64,000 nt of DNA. Origin: Parabacteroides distasonis. GTDB lineage: Bacteria > Bacteroidota > Bacteroidia > Bacteroidales > Tannerellaceae. The position numbers and the translations under genes were made by a program. The stretch covers positions 1-64,000 of the forward strand of contig JAFBIU010000003.1 of assembly GCA_021531775.1 (NCBI GenBank), read 5' to 3'. This document shows, one piece after another, positions 27,598 to 35,858 of this stretch (positions are counted from its first letter, which is position 1; each line of letters opens with the position of its first letter). A model generated the notes under the pieces. The model was not told the origin of the DNA, made no database searches, and saw only the letters and a list, made by a program, of their open reading frames with translations.

Positions 27598-28756
27598 ATA
27601 TTTCTATCAATTTAGTATAATAGTTGGCCGCCGAGTATTGTTCGCGAGCCATTTTGCAAATATCGGTATAATTAAATGTTCTCGTAAACATTTGCCCAAT
27701 TTTTTCACGCAGATCCTCCACATTACCCGCTTCGAACAACATGCCATTGGTTTCGTTGATCAATTCTGGAATACCCCCAATATGGGCACCTAAGACAGGA
27801 GTACCCAAAGAGAGTGATTCGATCACCGACAACGGATTATTCTCATAACACTCAGAAGGAATCACCATGAAACGTGCCTTCCCAACAATTGAGCTAATCT
27901 CCCCCCAATCCTTAAAACCAACAAACTCCACATTGAAGCTATTATTAAATTGATCAGCTAAAGGACCAGCACCAACTACTACTAACTTGTAGGGTAACCG
28001 CTCAGCAGCAGTAATCAATGTCTGGATGCCTTTAATAGTGGATAATCTACCAATAAAACAGTAATAATCAGATTTTGTATATAATTCATTCGGAAAACTC
28101 CGATTTGAAAAATTAGGTAACAAGATAATCTTTTCTGAAGGGAAACCTCCTTTTATCATTAATTGTCTCATAAAATCACTTGGAACAATGAAGCTGTCTG
28201 TATTCTGAATTAATCGCTTCCGATTCCAAAACATAGCTTCAAAATAAGCAATTAAACTTACAGGAAAAGATTTTTGCATACAACGATATTTCACAACATT
28301 CTTCTTATCTTCAAAACAAAGTTCACACGGTTTCCCATCCCGCAAACAAGAATAAGAAGGACAGATAAGTTTCTGATCGTGCATAGTCCAAACTACCTTT
28401 ACTCCTCTATGATGAGCAATTTCTCCAATCATAGGAGACAATTGAGAATGTATATTGTTCAAATGGACAACATCTGGTTGAAAATCATTTAATAAAGCAA
28501 GAAAACGTTTTTCAACTTCAAAAGAGTGAAAAAGTCGAACGAGTGCTTTCAATTTCTTTTTTATCCCCTTATCATGAAAATCCACATAAGATGGAAAATA
28601 GCCCTCCCACTCTGAAGGAAAATTATCAGGATGCTGCATACTAAAGAAGGCAACTTCATGTCCCTTAGAACGTAGTAAGTCCTCCAAAGCAATAGAAGCA
28701 ATACAATCTCCTCCTCTATTATAATAAAACTTATTTACAACTATTACACGTACCAT
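27587..28756 (-). CDS. Glycosyltransferase family 4 (second)
   Basis: About 389 residues of GT-B fold. ATG 28756 (MVRVIVVNKFYYNRGGDC) is preferred over a GTG six bases upstream that overlaps the preceding gene's stop. The N-terminal half has VVHLNNIHSQLSP and the CPSYSCLRDGKPCELCF cysteine cluster often seen in GT4 enzymes of O-antigen loci; the C-terminal half has FIGRLSTIKGIQTLI and PSECYENNPLSVIESL. It overlaps the radical SAM gene by 11 bases. DNA here is clearly A/T-rich. Donor not predictable. Confidence 0.92.
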   Translation of the reverse strand: MVRVIVVNKFYYNRGGDCIASIALEDLLRSKGHEVAFFSMQHPDNFPSEWEGYFPSYVDFHDKGIKKKLKALVRLFHSFEVEKRFLALLNDFQPDVVHLNNIHSQLSPMIGEIAHHRGVKVVWTMHDQKLICPSYSCLRDGKPCELCFEDKKNVVKYRCMQKSFPVSLIAYFEAMFWNRKRLIQNTDSFIVPSDFMRQLMIKGGFPSEKIILLPNFSNRSFPNELYTKSDYYCFIGRLSTIKGIQTLITAAERLPYKLVVVGAGPLADQFNNSFNVEFVGFKDWGEISSIVGKARFMVIPSECYENNPLSVIESLSLGTPVLGAHIGGIPELINETNGMLFEAGNVEDLREKIGQMFTRTFNYTDICKMAREQYSAANYYTKLIEIYEQ

Positions 28757-28758
28757 AA

Positions 28759-29988
28759 TCACTCATAATTTTGCATCAGACAATTATTATTTCGTTTCAT
28801 CTCAGTCAAGGATAATGCCAACAACATCATCATACACAATCCTCGATTATGTGTAATGGTTGCATCACTTGTACATTCTATTAAGAAAAAGAAAATAATC
28901 AATAATGAGATCGTAAAATTTTTAGTGTTTTCATTACCAAACAAACGACATACTTTTTTAGTAAGAACTATCCAAAACGAGAAAAAAAGAACGACTCCCA
29001 CGATTCCAAATTGTGCCAAGGCTGGATAATAAGTATCAGCCAAAAACTTAGGATCACTTTGAGTCAAACCATGCATTATATCCATTCCGTAATCATTGTA
29101 GATATGAGAATAATACTGACCTGAAGCAAACGTACCATACGTTGCAAAACCCGAACCGAAAGGGAAATAATCTACAAAAACAAATGTTGAAAAATAATAG
29201 AGAGCCATACGCGCATAGAGATCACTGGTTTCACGACCATCTCCAAAGCCACCTTGGATAAAGTACAAATGTATTTTATCCCAAGCTACGATTGTGATCA
29301 GGATCAGTGCTACTGTTCCAATCGTCGTATTCTTCCAATTGAATTCCAACCTAAAATTTTCATTGATATAATATAATAAGAAAAGAGCTACCACAAACAA
29401 ACCATAAGCTTTAGAACGGCCAGAAAGAATGCCAATGCTTAAGATGGCCAAAAAAATTAATTTGTCTTTTTTCGTATAATCACTACAATACAAATAAAGA
29501 ATAGCCAAGATGGTGGCTGCGGTTGCCAAACGGGATGGATGATGTAACAATAGTTCCACAATTACATCATCAAATAAGTTGGTAATACCAATAGCCAACA
29601 AATAGACTGCAAAAATCAGACAGAGGAACTGACAGTTCTTTTTCATTTGCGGGTTCAACCGAGGAGCCAATGCATAGACAGTAAAGAAAGCCAAATAGGG
29701 TTTCAGTTGAATAATGAAATCAGATAGGATTGCTTTACCTGCATTACAATGGATCATAAAAGAGTAAACCAGATAAAAAGCAAATACCCCCAACGTAATC
29801 AAAAACAATCGATTGACAGACCAATGAGGGGTATGAAAAACATAATAAGCATACAATCCACACAACAGGATTGCACAAAGCTCATCTACGAAACTTAAGT
29901 ATTTGGAAACATCGTAAAACATGACCCCAAAGACTAAAGTAAACAATAAAATCAGATAAAATGTATTGTCAATAAATCGTTGCAACAT
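28759..29988 (-). CDS. Wzy/WaaL-like O-antigen polymerase or ligase
   Basis: A 409-residue polytopic membrane protein with about 10-11 hydrophobic segments and a large periplasmic loop around 240-330 (YFPFGSGFATYG...DPKFLADTYYPALAQFG), the shape of the O-antigen ligase/polymerase family. Such proteins join lipid-linked repeat units or ligate them to an acceptor. It is followed immediately by the GT4 gene and starts 33 bases after the metallophosphoesterase stop. Sequence alone does not separate polymerase from ligase; position in a block with Wzx, Wzz and Wza elsewhere favours polymerase. Confidence 0.82.
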   Translation of the reverse strand: MLQRFIDNTFYLILLFTLVFGVMFYDVSKYLSFVDELCAILLCGLYAYYVFHTPHWSVNRLFLITLGVFAFYLVYSFMIHCNAGKAILSDFIIQLKPYLAFFTVYALAPRLNPQMKKNCQFLCLIFAVYLLAIGITNLFDDVIVELLLHHPSRLATAATILAILYLYCSDYTKKDKLIFLAILSIGILSGRSKAYGLFVVALFLLYYINENFRLEFNWKNTTIGTVALILITIVAWDKIHLYFIQGGFGDGRETSDLYARMALYYFSTFVFVDYFPFGSGFATYGTFASGQYYSHIYNDYGMDIMHGLTQSDPKFLADTYYPALAQFGIVGVVLFFSFWIVLTKKVCRLFGNENTKNFTISLLIIFFFLIECTSDATITHNRGLCMMMLLALSLTEMKRNNNCLMQNYE

Positions 29989-30021
29989 AAAATTTCGTTA
30001 CTAATAAATCTGTTCTTATTG

Positions 30022-31260
30022 TTAACGATAAGAGACGGTTTCTATTGTAGGAGCCGCATTACTTTTTGCTCCAAAATAGGTGATGTAGATATTTTTCTCC
30101 TGTGTATCGATCGCATAAATGGAAAAGCTATTGCTGGTGATGTCATCTTTCTTCCGCTTGATATAACAATACGTATTGTTCTGCAGATCGGGCGAAAGCG
30201 TATTGGCCAACAGCATGATCTGTTTGGCCGGTGTAGCGTCGTTACATGGAACCTCAAAGTGAGCGGGCGTATGGGCATGACCTCCCATGTAGCAGATAAA
30301 TTCTCCAGGCACATCCGTAAAATCAGCCTCTACCGACAAGGTCTGATAGGGATCTGTATTGGTTTTGTACGTCTGCTTCCACGTTTTTTTCTGAATAAAA
30401 GCATTGACAATATCCGGAATCAGACGAGCACCATACAGATGGGTACCTGAACACATATAGGTACTCAGATCCTTCGAGAAGGGTTGCAGCGGATGATGGT
30501 TCAGCACAATGACACTGTACTGGTCTGTCATGTTCTCTCGCAGAGCCGTCTGGATGAACCAATCCACCTGTTGCTGCGTGATACAACTCCGATTGAGCGA
30601 TTTATAGTCAAACCCCTCTTGATCGGTATTGTCCAAGGAGATGATTCGAATGGTACCTCCCATCGGGTTCGGAACATCAGCGTAAAAATAATTCTCCCCT
30701 GCTGGCTGGTGGATGGGGTAGTTTGTTTTGGCGAACAGCAATCGATGCAGATCCTGTTTGCTTAAATAATAACTGGTATGATCGGTCAGCATATTCGCAT
30801 CGTGATTCCCCGTACAGAAAAAAGAGGGGATCTGGTTGGCACTATAGAAGCAGGTGTTAAATCCACTCAAGTACAACGAAGCATCCAAGGCCGTTGTCTC
30901 GGTCGTATTGGCAATCAGATCACCTGTTGCAACCATTGCATTGATACGCATATCCGGCAGATTGGCCAATTCAACAGCCTCCATCAGATTGATGGGTCTG
31001 GTATAATGATTGTCTGCGGTCCAATCAGACAGATGCGGATCGGAGAGATGGACCATTTTAAAACGTTCATGCACCGTTTCGCTTTTCAAAGGATCAAACG
31101 TCGTATAGGATTCTTGAAACATGACCGCTTGGAACGTGGTCAAAGTACCCGTTGCGTTTTGCTCAAAATAACGGATATGGTCTTCTTCCTCCGAATGACA
31201 CCCCGTCAGGAGGGCCAAGAGGAACAAAAAGCCGAGGCTATTTGTGAATATGTTTAACAT
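30022..31260 (-). CDS. Metallophosphoesterase lipoprotein
   Basis: A 412-residue calcineurin-like phosphoesterase anchored as a lipoprotein (LLTGC, Cys21). Metal-site motifs appear in order: LSDPHLSDW (D74, H76), ATGDLIAN (D114), CTGNHDAN (N152-H153-D154), VLNHHPLQ and MGGHAHTPAHF. A long insert separates blocks II and III. It is the promoter-proximal gene of the minus-strand block reaching to GH92 and has a -7 box 29 bases upstream. Substrate is unknown; a phosphodiester or pyrophosphate in the envelope is plausible. Confidence 0.87.
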   Translation of the reverse strand: MLNIFTNSLGFLFLLALLTGCHSEEEDHIRYFEQNATGTLTTFQAVMFQESYTTFDPLKSETVHERFKMVHLSDPHLSDWTADNHYTRPINLMEAVELANLPDMRINAMVATGDLIANTTETTALDASLYLSGFNTCFYSANQIPSFFCTGNHDANMLTDHTSYYLSKQDLHRLLFAKTNYPIHQPAGENYFYADVPNPMGGTIRIISLDNTDQEGFDYKSLNRSCITQQQVDWFIQTALRENMTDQYSVIVLNHHPLQPFSKDLSTYMCSGTHLYGARLIPDIVNAFIQKKTWKQTYKTNTDPYQTLSVEADFTDVPGEFICYMGGHAHTPAHFEVPCNDATPAKQIMLLANTLSPDLQNNTYCYIKRKKDDITSNSFSIYAIDTQEKNIYITYFGAKSNAAPTIETVSYR

Positions 31261-31288
31261 GAGTGTTGACTTAATTTAAAATGATGGG

Positions 31289-31296
31289 CAAAAGTA
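31289..31296 (-). promoter_or_regulatory. -7 box of metallophosphoesterase operon
   Basis: Minus-strand TACTTTTG, exact consensus, 29 bases upstream of the ATG. This would drive the six-gene run down to GH92. Confidence 0.55.
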
Positions 31297-31369
31297 ATAA
31301 AAAAACCGACTCGTTTAGGGGGTAGGCCTTTATTTTGCGTCTATGTAATTAGTAAAAACAGTATTTATC

Positions 31370-33886
31370 ATGAAAAAAACTTGTTTATCGATCATTTCAT
31401 TCATGTGTCTTCTTTCTGTAGGTCTCTTTCAGTCTTGCAGTGACAAAGAAGCATTGTTCAAGCCAGTTGCAAACAATCATTTGCGTGCTCCTGCTTATCC
31501 GTTGGTAACCATTGACCCCTACACATGTGCGTGGTCATTTACCGACAATCTGTATGATGAACCGGTCCGTCATTGGACAGGTAAAGCTCATCCGCTCATT
31601 GGTGCCTTGCGTGTCGATGGTACGACCTACCGTTTCATGGGTACCGAAGAGTTGTCTCTCATTCCCATTTTGGAAACGGCAGCCAAAGAAAAATGGACAG
31701 CCTCCATCACCGAAAAAGAACCGGCTAAAGGATGGAATGAAGTCAATTTCAACGCATCGTCCTGGAAAGAGGAACTGGCTGCATACGGCACAGATCGGAT
31801 GCCGAATGTGACAACACCTTGGTTGAGTCCGGACATTTGGGTGCGTCGTACCTTTGAACTGTCAGAAGATCTGACTGGCCAAGTCATCTACTTGGAATAC
31901 TCGCACGATGATGGTTTTGAACTCTATTTAGACGGTCAAGAGTTGGTCAACACAGGCTATTCCTGGAACAACAATGTGATGCTGAAACTGTCTGAAGAGG
32001 AGACCAATCTGTTAAAACCCGGCAAACACGTCTTGGCCGCACACTGTAATAATAAGGTAGGGGAAGCTTTGGTCGATTTCGGTTTGTACAAAAAGGGCAA
32101 ACAGGGTAACAATTTCGATCAGGTTGCCAAGCAGAAATCGGTCGTTGTCATGCCGACATCCACTTACTACACTTTCCATTGCGGTCCCGTGCAGTTGGAT
32201 GCCGTCTTCACGGCTCCTTTACTGATGGATGATCTGGATCGGATGTCCACACCGGTCAACTACCTCTCTTACCAAGCCACATCGTTGGACGGCCAGACAC
32301 ATGACGTGCAGATTTATCTGGAAATCTCGCCGTTGTGGGCCATGAACCAAGCGGGTCAACCATACGTAGCTTCACGCGAAGAGAAGAACGGTATCTCCTA
32401 TTTGAAAGCAGGAACCAAGGAACAACCCATCTTAGGTCGTCGTGGAGATGATGTACGCATCGATTGGGGCTATGTTTACCTGGCTGCTCCGAATGCACCC
32501 AAGACTGCGCTGGCCATCGGTGACTATTTTGCCATGAAGTATGACTTCATCCAGTCGGGTAAAGTGGAACCGGAAGCTCACCAATTGGATGAATCGACGA
32601 ATACAGCCATGGCTTATACCCATGATTTAGGGAATATTTCCGAACCTACATCTGACTTTGTCATGATCGGATACGATGATATCGAATCAATCCAGTATTT
32701 CAAAGAAAACCGGAAAGGTTATTGGAAAGAACATGGCCAGATGGATATTTATCAAGCATTTGAACAATCGGCACAGCAATATGAAAAGTGGATGAACCGC
32801 TGTCGTCGTTTCGACAAACAGATGATGGAAGATGCCACTAAGGCGGGTGGCAAGAAGTATGCCGAACTTTGTGCGTTGGCTTATCGTCAAGCCATTGCCG
32901 CACACAAACTGGTGACCGACAAAGAGGGTAATCTGCTCTTCCTGTCGAAAGAAAATTTCAGTAACGGTTCAATTGGTACCGTCGATGTTACCTATCCGTC
33001 TGCTCCTCTCTTCCTGTTGTACAACCCGGATCTGCTGAAGGGTATGTTGAACCCGATCTTCTACTTCAGCGAAAGTGGCCAATGGCAAAAACCGTTTGCT
33101 GCACATGATGTGGGTACCTATCCCCTGGCCAACGGTCAGACTTACGGAGGTGACATGCCGGTTGAAGAGTGTGGTAATATGTTGACCTTGGTGACAGCTA
33201 TCGCCATGGTTGAGGGCAATGCCGATTATGCAGCCAAACATTGGACTGTCTTAACTACTTGGGCTAATTATTTGCTGGAAAAGGGTCTGGATCCGGACAA
33301 CCAGTTATGTACAGATGACTTTGCCGGTCACTTTGCCCACAATGCGAACCTCTCTATCAAGGCCATCATGGGTATTGCCGGATATGGAAAGTTGGCAGAT
33401 ATGTTGGGACAAGAAAGTACGTCAAAAGAATACATCCAAAAGGCCAAAGATATGGCAGAGGAATGGGTGAAGATGGCTAATGCCGGCGATCATTACCGCC
33501 TGACTTTCGACCAGCCGGATACATGGAGCCAGAAGTACAACCTGATTTGGGATCAGATCTTCGGATTGAACATCTTCCCGGAGATTGTTGCTGAACGTGA
33601 AGTAGATTTCTACCTGACACAACAAAACAAGTATGGTTTGCCTTTGGACAGCCGGAAAACCTATACCAAGTCTGACTGGATCCTGTGGTCGGCTTGCTTG
33701 ATTGACGATGCTGAAAAATTCCAAGCTTTGATTAATCCTGTTCACAAGTATGCCAACGAGACTCAGACACGTATTCCGCTGAGTGACTGGCATGAGACGA
33801 CTGACGGAAAATCAGTTGGCTTCCGTGCTCGTAGTGTAGTGGGTGGCTACTGGATGAAGATGTTGATTGAGAAAATGAAACATTAA
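31370..33886 (+). CDS. Glutaminase-like (DUF4965 family) lipoprotein
   Basis: An 838-residue exported lipoprotein (signal ending in LFQSC). It has the architecture of the GtaA-like family: DUF4964 and DUF5127-type beta domains in the first half, including a beta-sandwich insert near 150-240 (DDGFELYLDGQELVNTG), then DUF4965 and DUF1793-type alpha-helical barrel parts (QNKYGLPLDSRKTYTKSDWILWSACL near the C-terminus). Fungal members are called glutaminases, but in Bacteroidota the family sits among glycosidases and a carbohydrate role is possible. It is 21 bases before a GH2 gene in the same direction. Only a weak promoter-like TTTATTTTGC is seen upstream. Confidence 0.8.
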   Translation: MKKTCLSIISFMCLLSVGLFQSCSDKEALFKPVANNHLRAPAYPLVTIDPYTCAWSFTDNLYDEPVRHWTGKAHPLIGALRVDGTTYRFMGTEELSLIPILETAAKEKWTASITEKEPAKGWNEVNFNASSWKEELAAYGTDRMPNVTTPWLSPDIWVRRTFELSEDLTGQVIYLEYSHDDGFELYLDGQELVNTGYSWNNNVMLKLSEEETNLLKPGKHVLAAHCNNKVGEALVDFGLYKKGKQGNNFDQVAKQKSVVVMPTSTYYTFHCGPVQLDAVFTAPLLMDDLDRMSTPVNYLSYQATSLDGQTHDVQIYLEISPLWAMNQAGQPYVASREEKNGISYLKAGTKEQPILGRRGDDVRIDWGYVYLAAPNAPKTALAIGDYFAMKYDFIQSGKVEPEAHQLDESTNTAMAYTHDLGNISEPTSDFVMIGYDDIESIQYFKENRKGYWKEHGQMDIYQAFEQSAQQYEKWMNRCRRFDKQMMEDATKAGGKKYAELCALAYRQAIAAHKLVTDKEGNLLFLSKENFSNGSIGTVDVTYPSAPLFLLYNPDLLKGMLNPIFYFSESGQWQKPFAAHDVGTYPLANGQTYGGDMPVEECGNMLTLVTAIAMVEGNADYAAKHWTVLTTWANYLLEKGLDPDNQLCTDDFAGHFAHNANLSIKAIMGIAGYGKLADMLGQESTSKEYIQKAKDMAEEWVKMANAGDHYRLTFDQPDTWSQKYNLIWDQIFGLNIFPEIVAEREVDFYLTQQNKYGLPLDSRKTYTKSDWILWSACLIDDAEKFQALINPVHKYANETQTRIPLSDWHETTDGKSVGFRARSVVGGYWMKMLIEKMKH

Positions 33887-33907
33887 TCACCTATATTAAT
33901 AATTATC

Positions 33908-35716
33908 ATGAGAAAACAGTTATTAGCATGTTTGGCATTGGCACTCACATTGGGTGCCAATGCGCAATGGAAACCTGCAGGAGACAAGATCAAGACACGT
34001 TGGGCAGAGCAAGTCAATCCGCAGCAAGTTTTACCGGAGTACCCACGTCCCCAAATGGAACGTACCGATTGGGTCAACCTGAACGGGGAATGGCAATATG
34101 CCATCCGTCCGAAAGGAGAAATGAATCCGCAACAGTTTGACGGTTCGATTCTTGTTCCTTTTGCAATCGAGTCTTCCCTTTCCGGGGTACAGAAAGAGGT
34201 AGGAGCCCAGCATGAATTATGGTATCAACGTACATTCAATGTTCCGGCTTCCTGGAAAGGCAAACAGGTGATTCTGAACTTTGGTGCCGTAGATTGGTTG
34301 GCCGATGTCTTTGTAAACGACATCCTGATCGGTTCCCACCAAGGAGGATTCACTCCATTCTCGTTCAATGTAACGCCCTACCTGAATGGACAGAACAACC
34401 AAAAACTGACCGTTCGCGTATGGGATCCCAGCGATCAAGGCTACCAGCCCCGAGGCAAACAGGTGGCCAAGCCGGAAGGGATCTGGTACACCCCTGTGAC
34501 AGGTATCTGGCAGACAGTCTGGTTGGAACCCGTTGCCACGGAACATATTCAGGCTATCAAGGCCGTTCCGGATGTGGATCATCAAGTGATTGGTGTGACT
34601 GTTACCACATCCACACCTTGTCCGGCCAACATCGTCGAGGTTCAACTGATTGACAAAGGAACCGTGGTGGCTACAGCCAAAGGAGTACAAGGTAAGGAAT
34701 TACGAATCGGTATGCAGCATCCCCAATTGTGGTCACCTGACACGCCTTATCTGTACGATTTGAAAGTGACATTGAAGAAAAATGGTAAAACGGTCGATGA
34801 GGTCAAGTCTTATACGGCATTCCGAAAAATCTCAGCCCAACGTGATGCCAATGGTATCATGCGTATGTTCCTCAACAACAAGCCGCTGTTCCACTATGGA
34901 CCACTGGATCAAGGATGGTGGCCCGATGGCCTTTACACAGCTCCGACGGATGAGGCATTGCTCTTTGACATCAAGAAGACGAAAGAGTGGGGCTTTAACA
35001 TGATTCGTAAGCATGTTAAAGTCGAGCCGGCTCGCTGGTATTACCATTGTGACAAAGAGGGTATTCTGGTTTGGCAAGACATGCCCAGCGGTGATATGGG
35101 AAACTCTTGGAAACCGCGCGAATACAATGCAGGTACCGATAAAAAGCGTTCACAAGCATCTATCGCCAACTATTACCAAGAGTGGAAAGAGATCATGGAT
35201 TGCTGTTTCTCATTCCCCTCTGTAGTCGTATGGGTTCCGTTTAATGAGGCTTGGGGTCAATTTGATACGGAGAAGGTCGTTGCATGGACTGAACAATACG
35301 ATCCTTCGCGTCTGGTGAATCCGGCCAGTGGCGGTAACCATCGTCCCTGTGGACATATCCTGGATTTGCACAACTATCCGGGTCCGAATATGTTCTTGTC
35401 CGATCCACAACGGGTGAATGTCTTGGGCGAATATGGTGGTATTGGATTGCCTGTTGAAGACCATTTGTGGTGGAACAAGCGTAACTGGGGTTACATTCAG
35501 TTCAAGAACGGTGAGGAGGTAACCGCAGAATATGTCAAATATGCCAATCAGTTGAAAGCGTTGGTAGATCGCGGTTTCTCGGCTGCCGTCTATACGCAAA
35601 CAACCGATGTGGAGGGTGAAGTGAATGGTCTGATGACCTACGACCGAAAGGTCATCAAGATCAATGAAGCGGCTATCCGTAAAGTGAACCAAGAAGTCAT
35701 CCAGCAGATGCGTTGA
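33908..35716 (+). CDS. GH2 family glycoside hydrolase
   Basis: A 602-residue GH2 enzyme (beta-galactosidase, beta-glucuronidase or beta-mannosidase group) with signal peptide to about residue 19. The sugar-binding jelly-roll begins TDWVNLNGEWQYAI with the HELWYQRTF motif; an Ig-like domain follows; the TIM barrel has the acid/base E447 in VPFNEAWGQF and nucleophile E508 in VLGEYGGIG. At about 600 residues it is the short form, lacking the extra C-terminal domains of LacZ. Downstream of the glutaminase-like gene by 21 bases, so probably one operon ending in the terminator at 35740. Substrate not fixed. Confidence 0.9.
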   Translation: MRKQLLACLALALTLGANAQWKPAGDKIKTRWAEQVNPQQVLPEYPRPQMERTDWVNLNGEWQYAIRPKGEMNPQQFDGSILVPFAIESSLSGVQKEVGAQHELWYQRTFNVPASWKGKQVILNFGAVDWLADVFVNDILIGSHQGGFTPFSFNVTPYLNGQNNQKLTVRVWDPSDQGYQPRGKQVAKPEGIWYTPVTGIWQTVWLEPVATEHIQAIKAVPDVDHQVIGVTVTTSTPCPANIVEVQLIDKGTVVATAKGVQGKELRIGMQHPQLWSPDTPYLYDLKVTLKKNGKTVDEVKSYTAFRKISAQRDANGIMRMFLNNKPLFHYGPLDQGWWPDGLYTAPTDEALLFDIKKTKEWGFNMIRKHVKVEPARWYYHCDKEGILVWQDMPSGDMGNSWKPREYNAGTDKKRSQASIANYYQEWKEIMDCCFSFPSVVVWVPFNEAWGQFDTEKVVAWTEQYDPSRLVNPASGGNHRPCGHILDLHNYPGPNMFLSDPQRVNVLGEYGGIGLPVEDHLWWNKRNWGYIQFKNGEEVTAEYVKYANQLKALVDRGFSAAVYTQTTDVEGEVNGLMTYDRKVIKINEAAIRKVNQEVIQQMR

Positions 35717-35739
35717 TTCGTTTCTGTTTCAAGTGAAAG

Positions 35740-35767
35740 AGTCCGGCTTTTCAGTCGGACTTTTTTT
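35740..35767 (+). terminator. Intrinsic terminator after GH2
   Basis: AGTCCG (35740-35745) and CGGACT (35756-35761) form a stem with a ten-base loop, followed by a T tract to 35767. Confidence 0.75.
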
Positions 35768-35794
35768 GTATGCGAATTTCACTACAAATGGGGA

Positions 35795-35825
35795 TTGACT
35801 GCCCCTTCGGGAAAGCGTACCTTTG
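35795..35825 (+). promoter_or_regulatory. Promoter of TonB-dependent receptor
   Basis: TTG (35795-35797), 20 bp, TACCTTTG (35818-35825): a full Bacteroides-type promoter 33 bases before the ATG. Confidence 0.7.
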
Positions 35826-35858
35826 CACCATAATTAATCCATTCATGTAACGTAGTAT

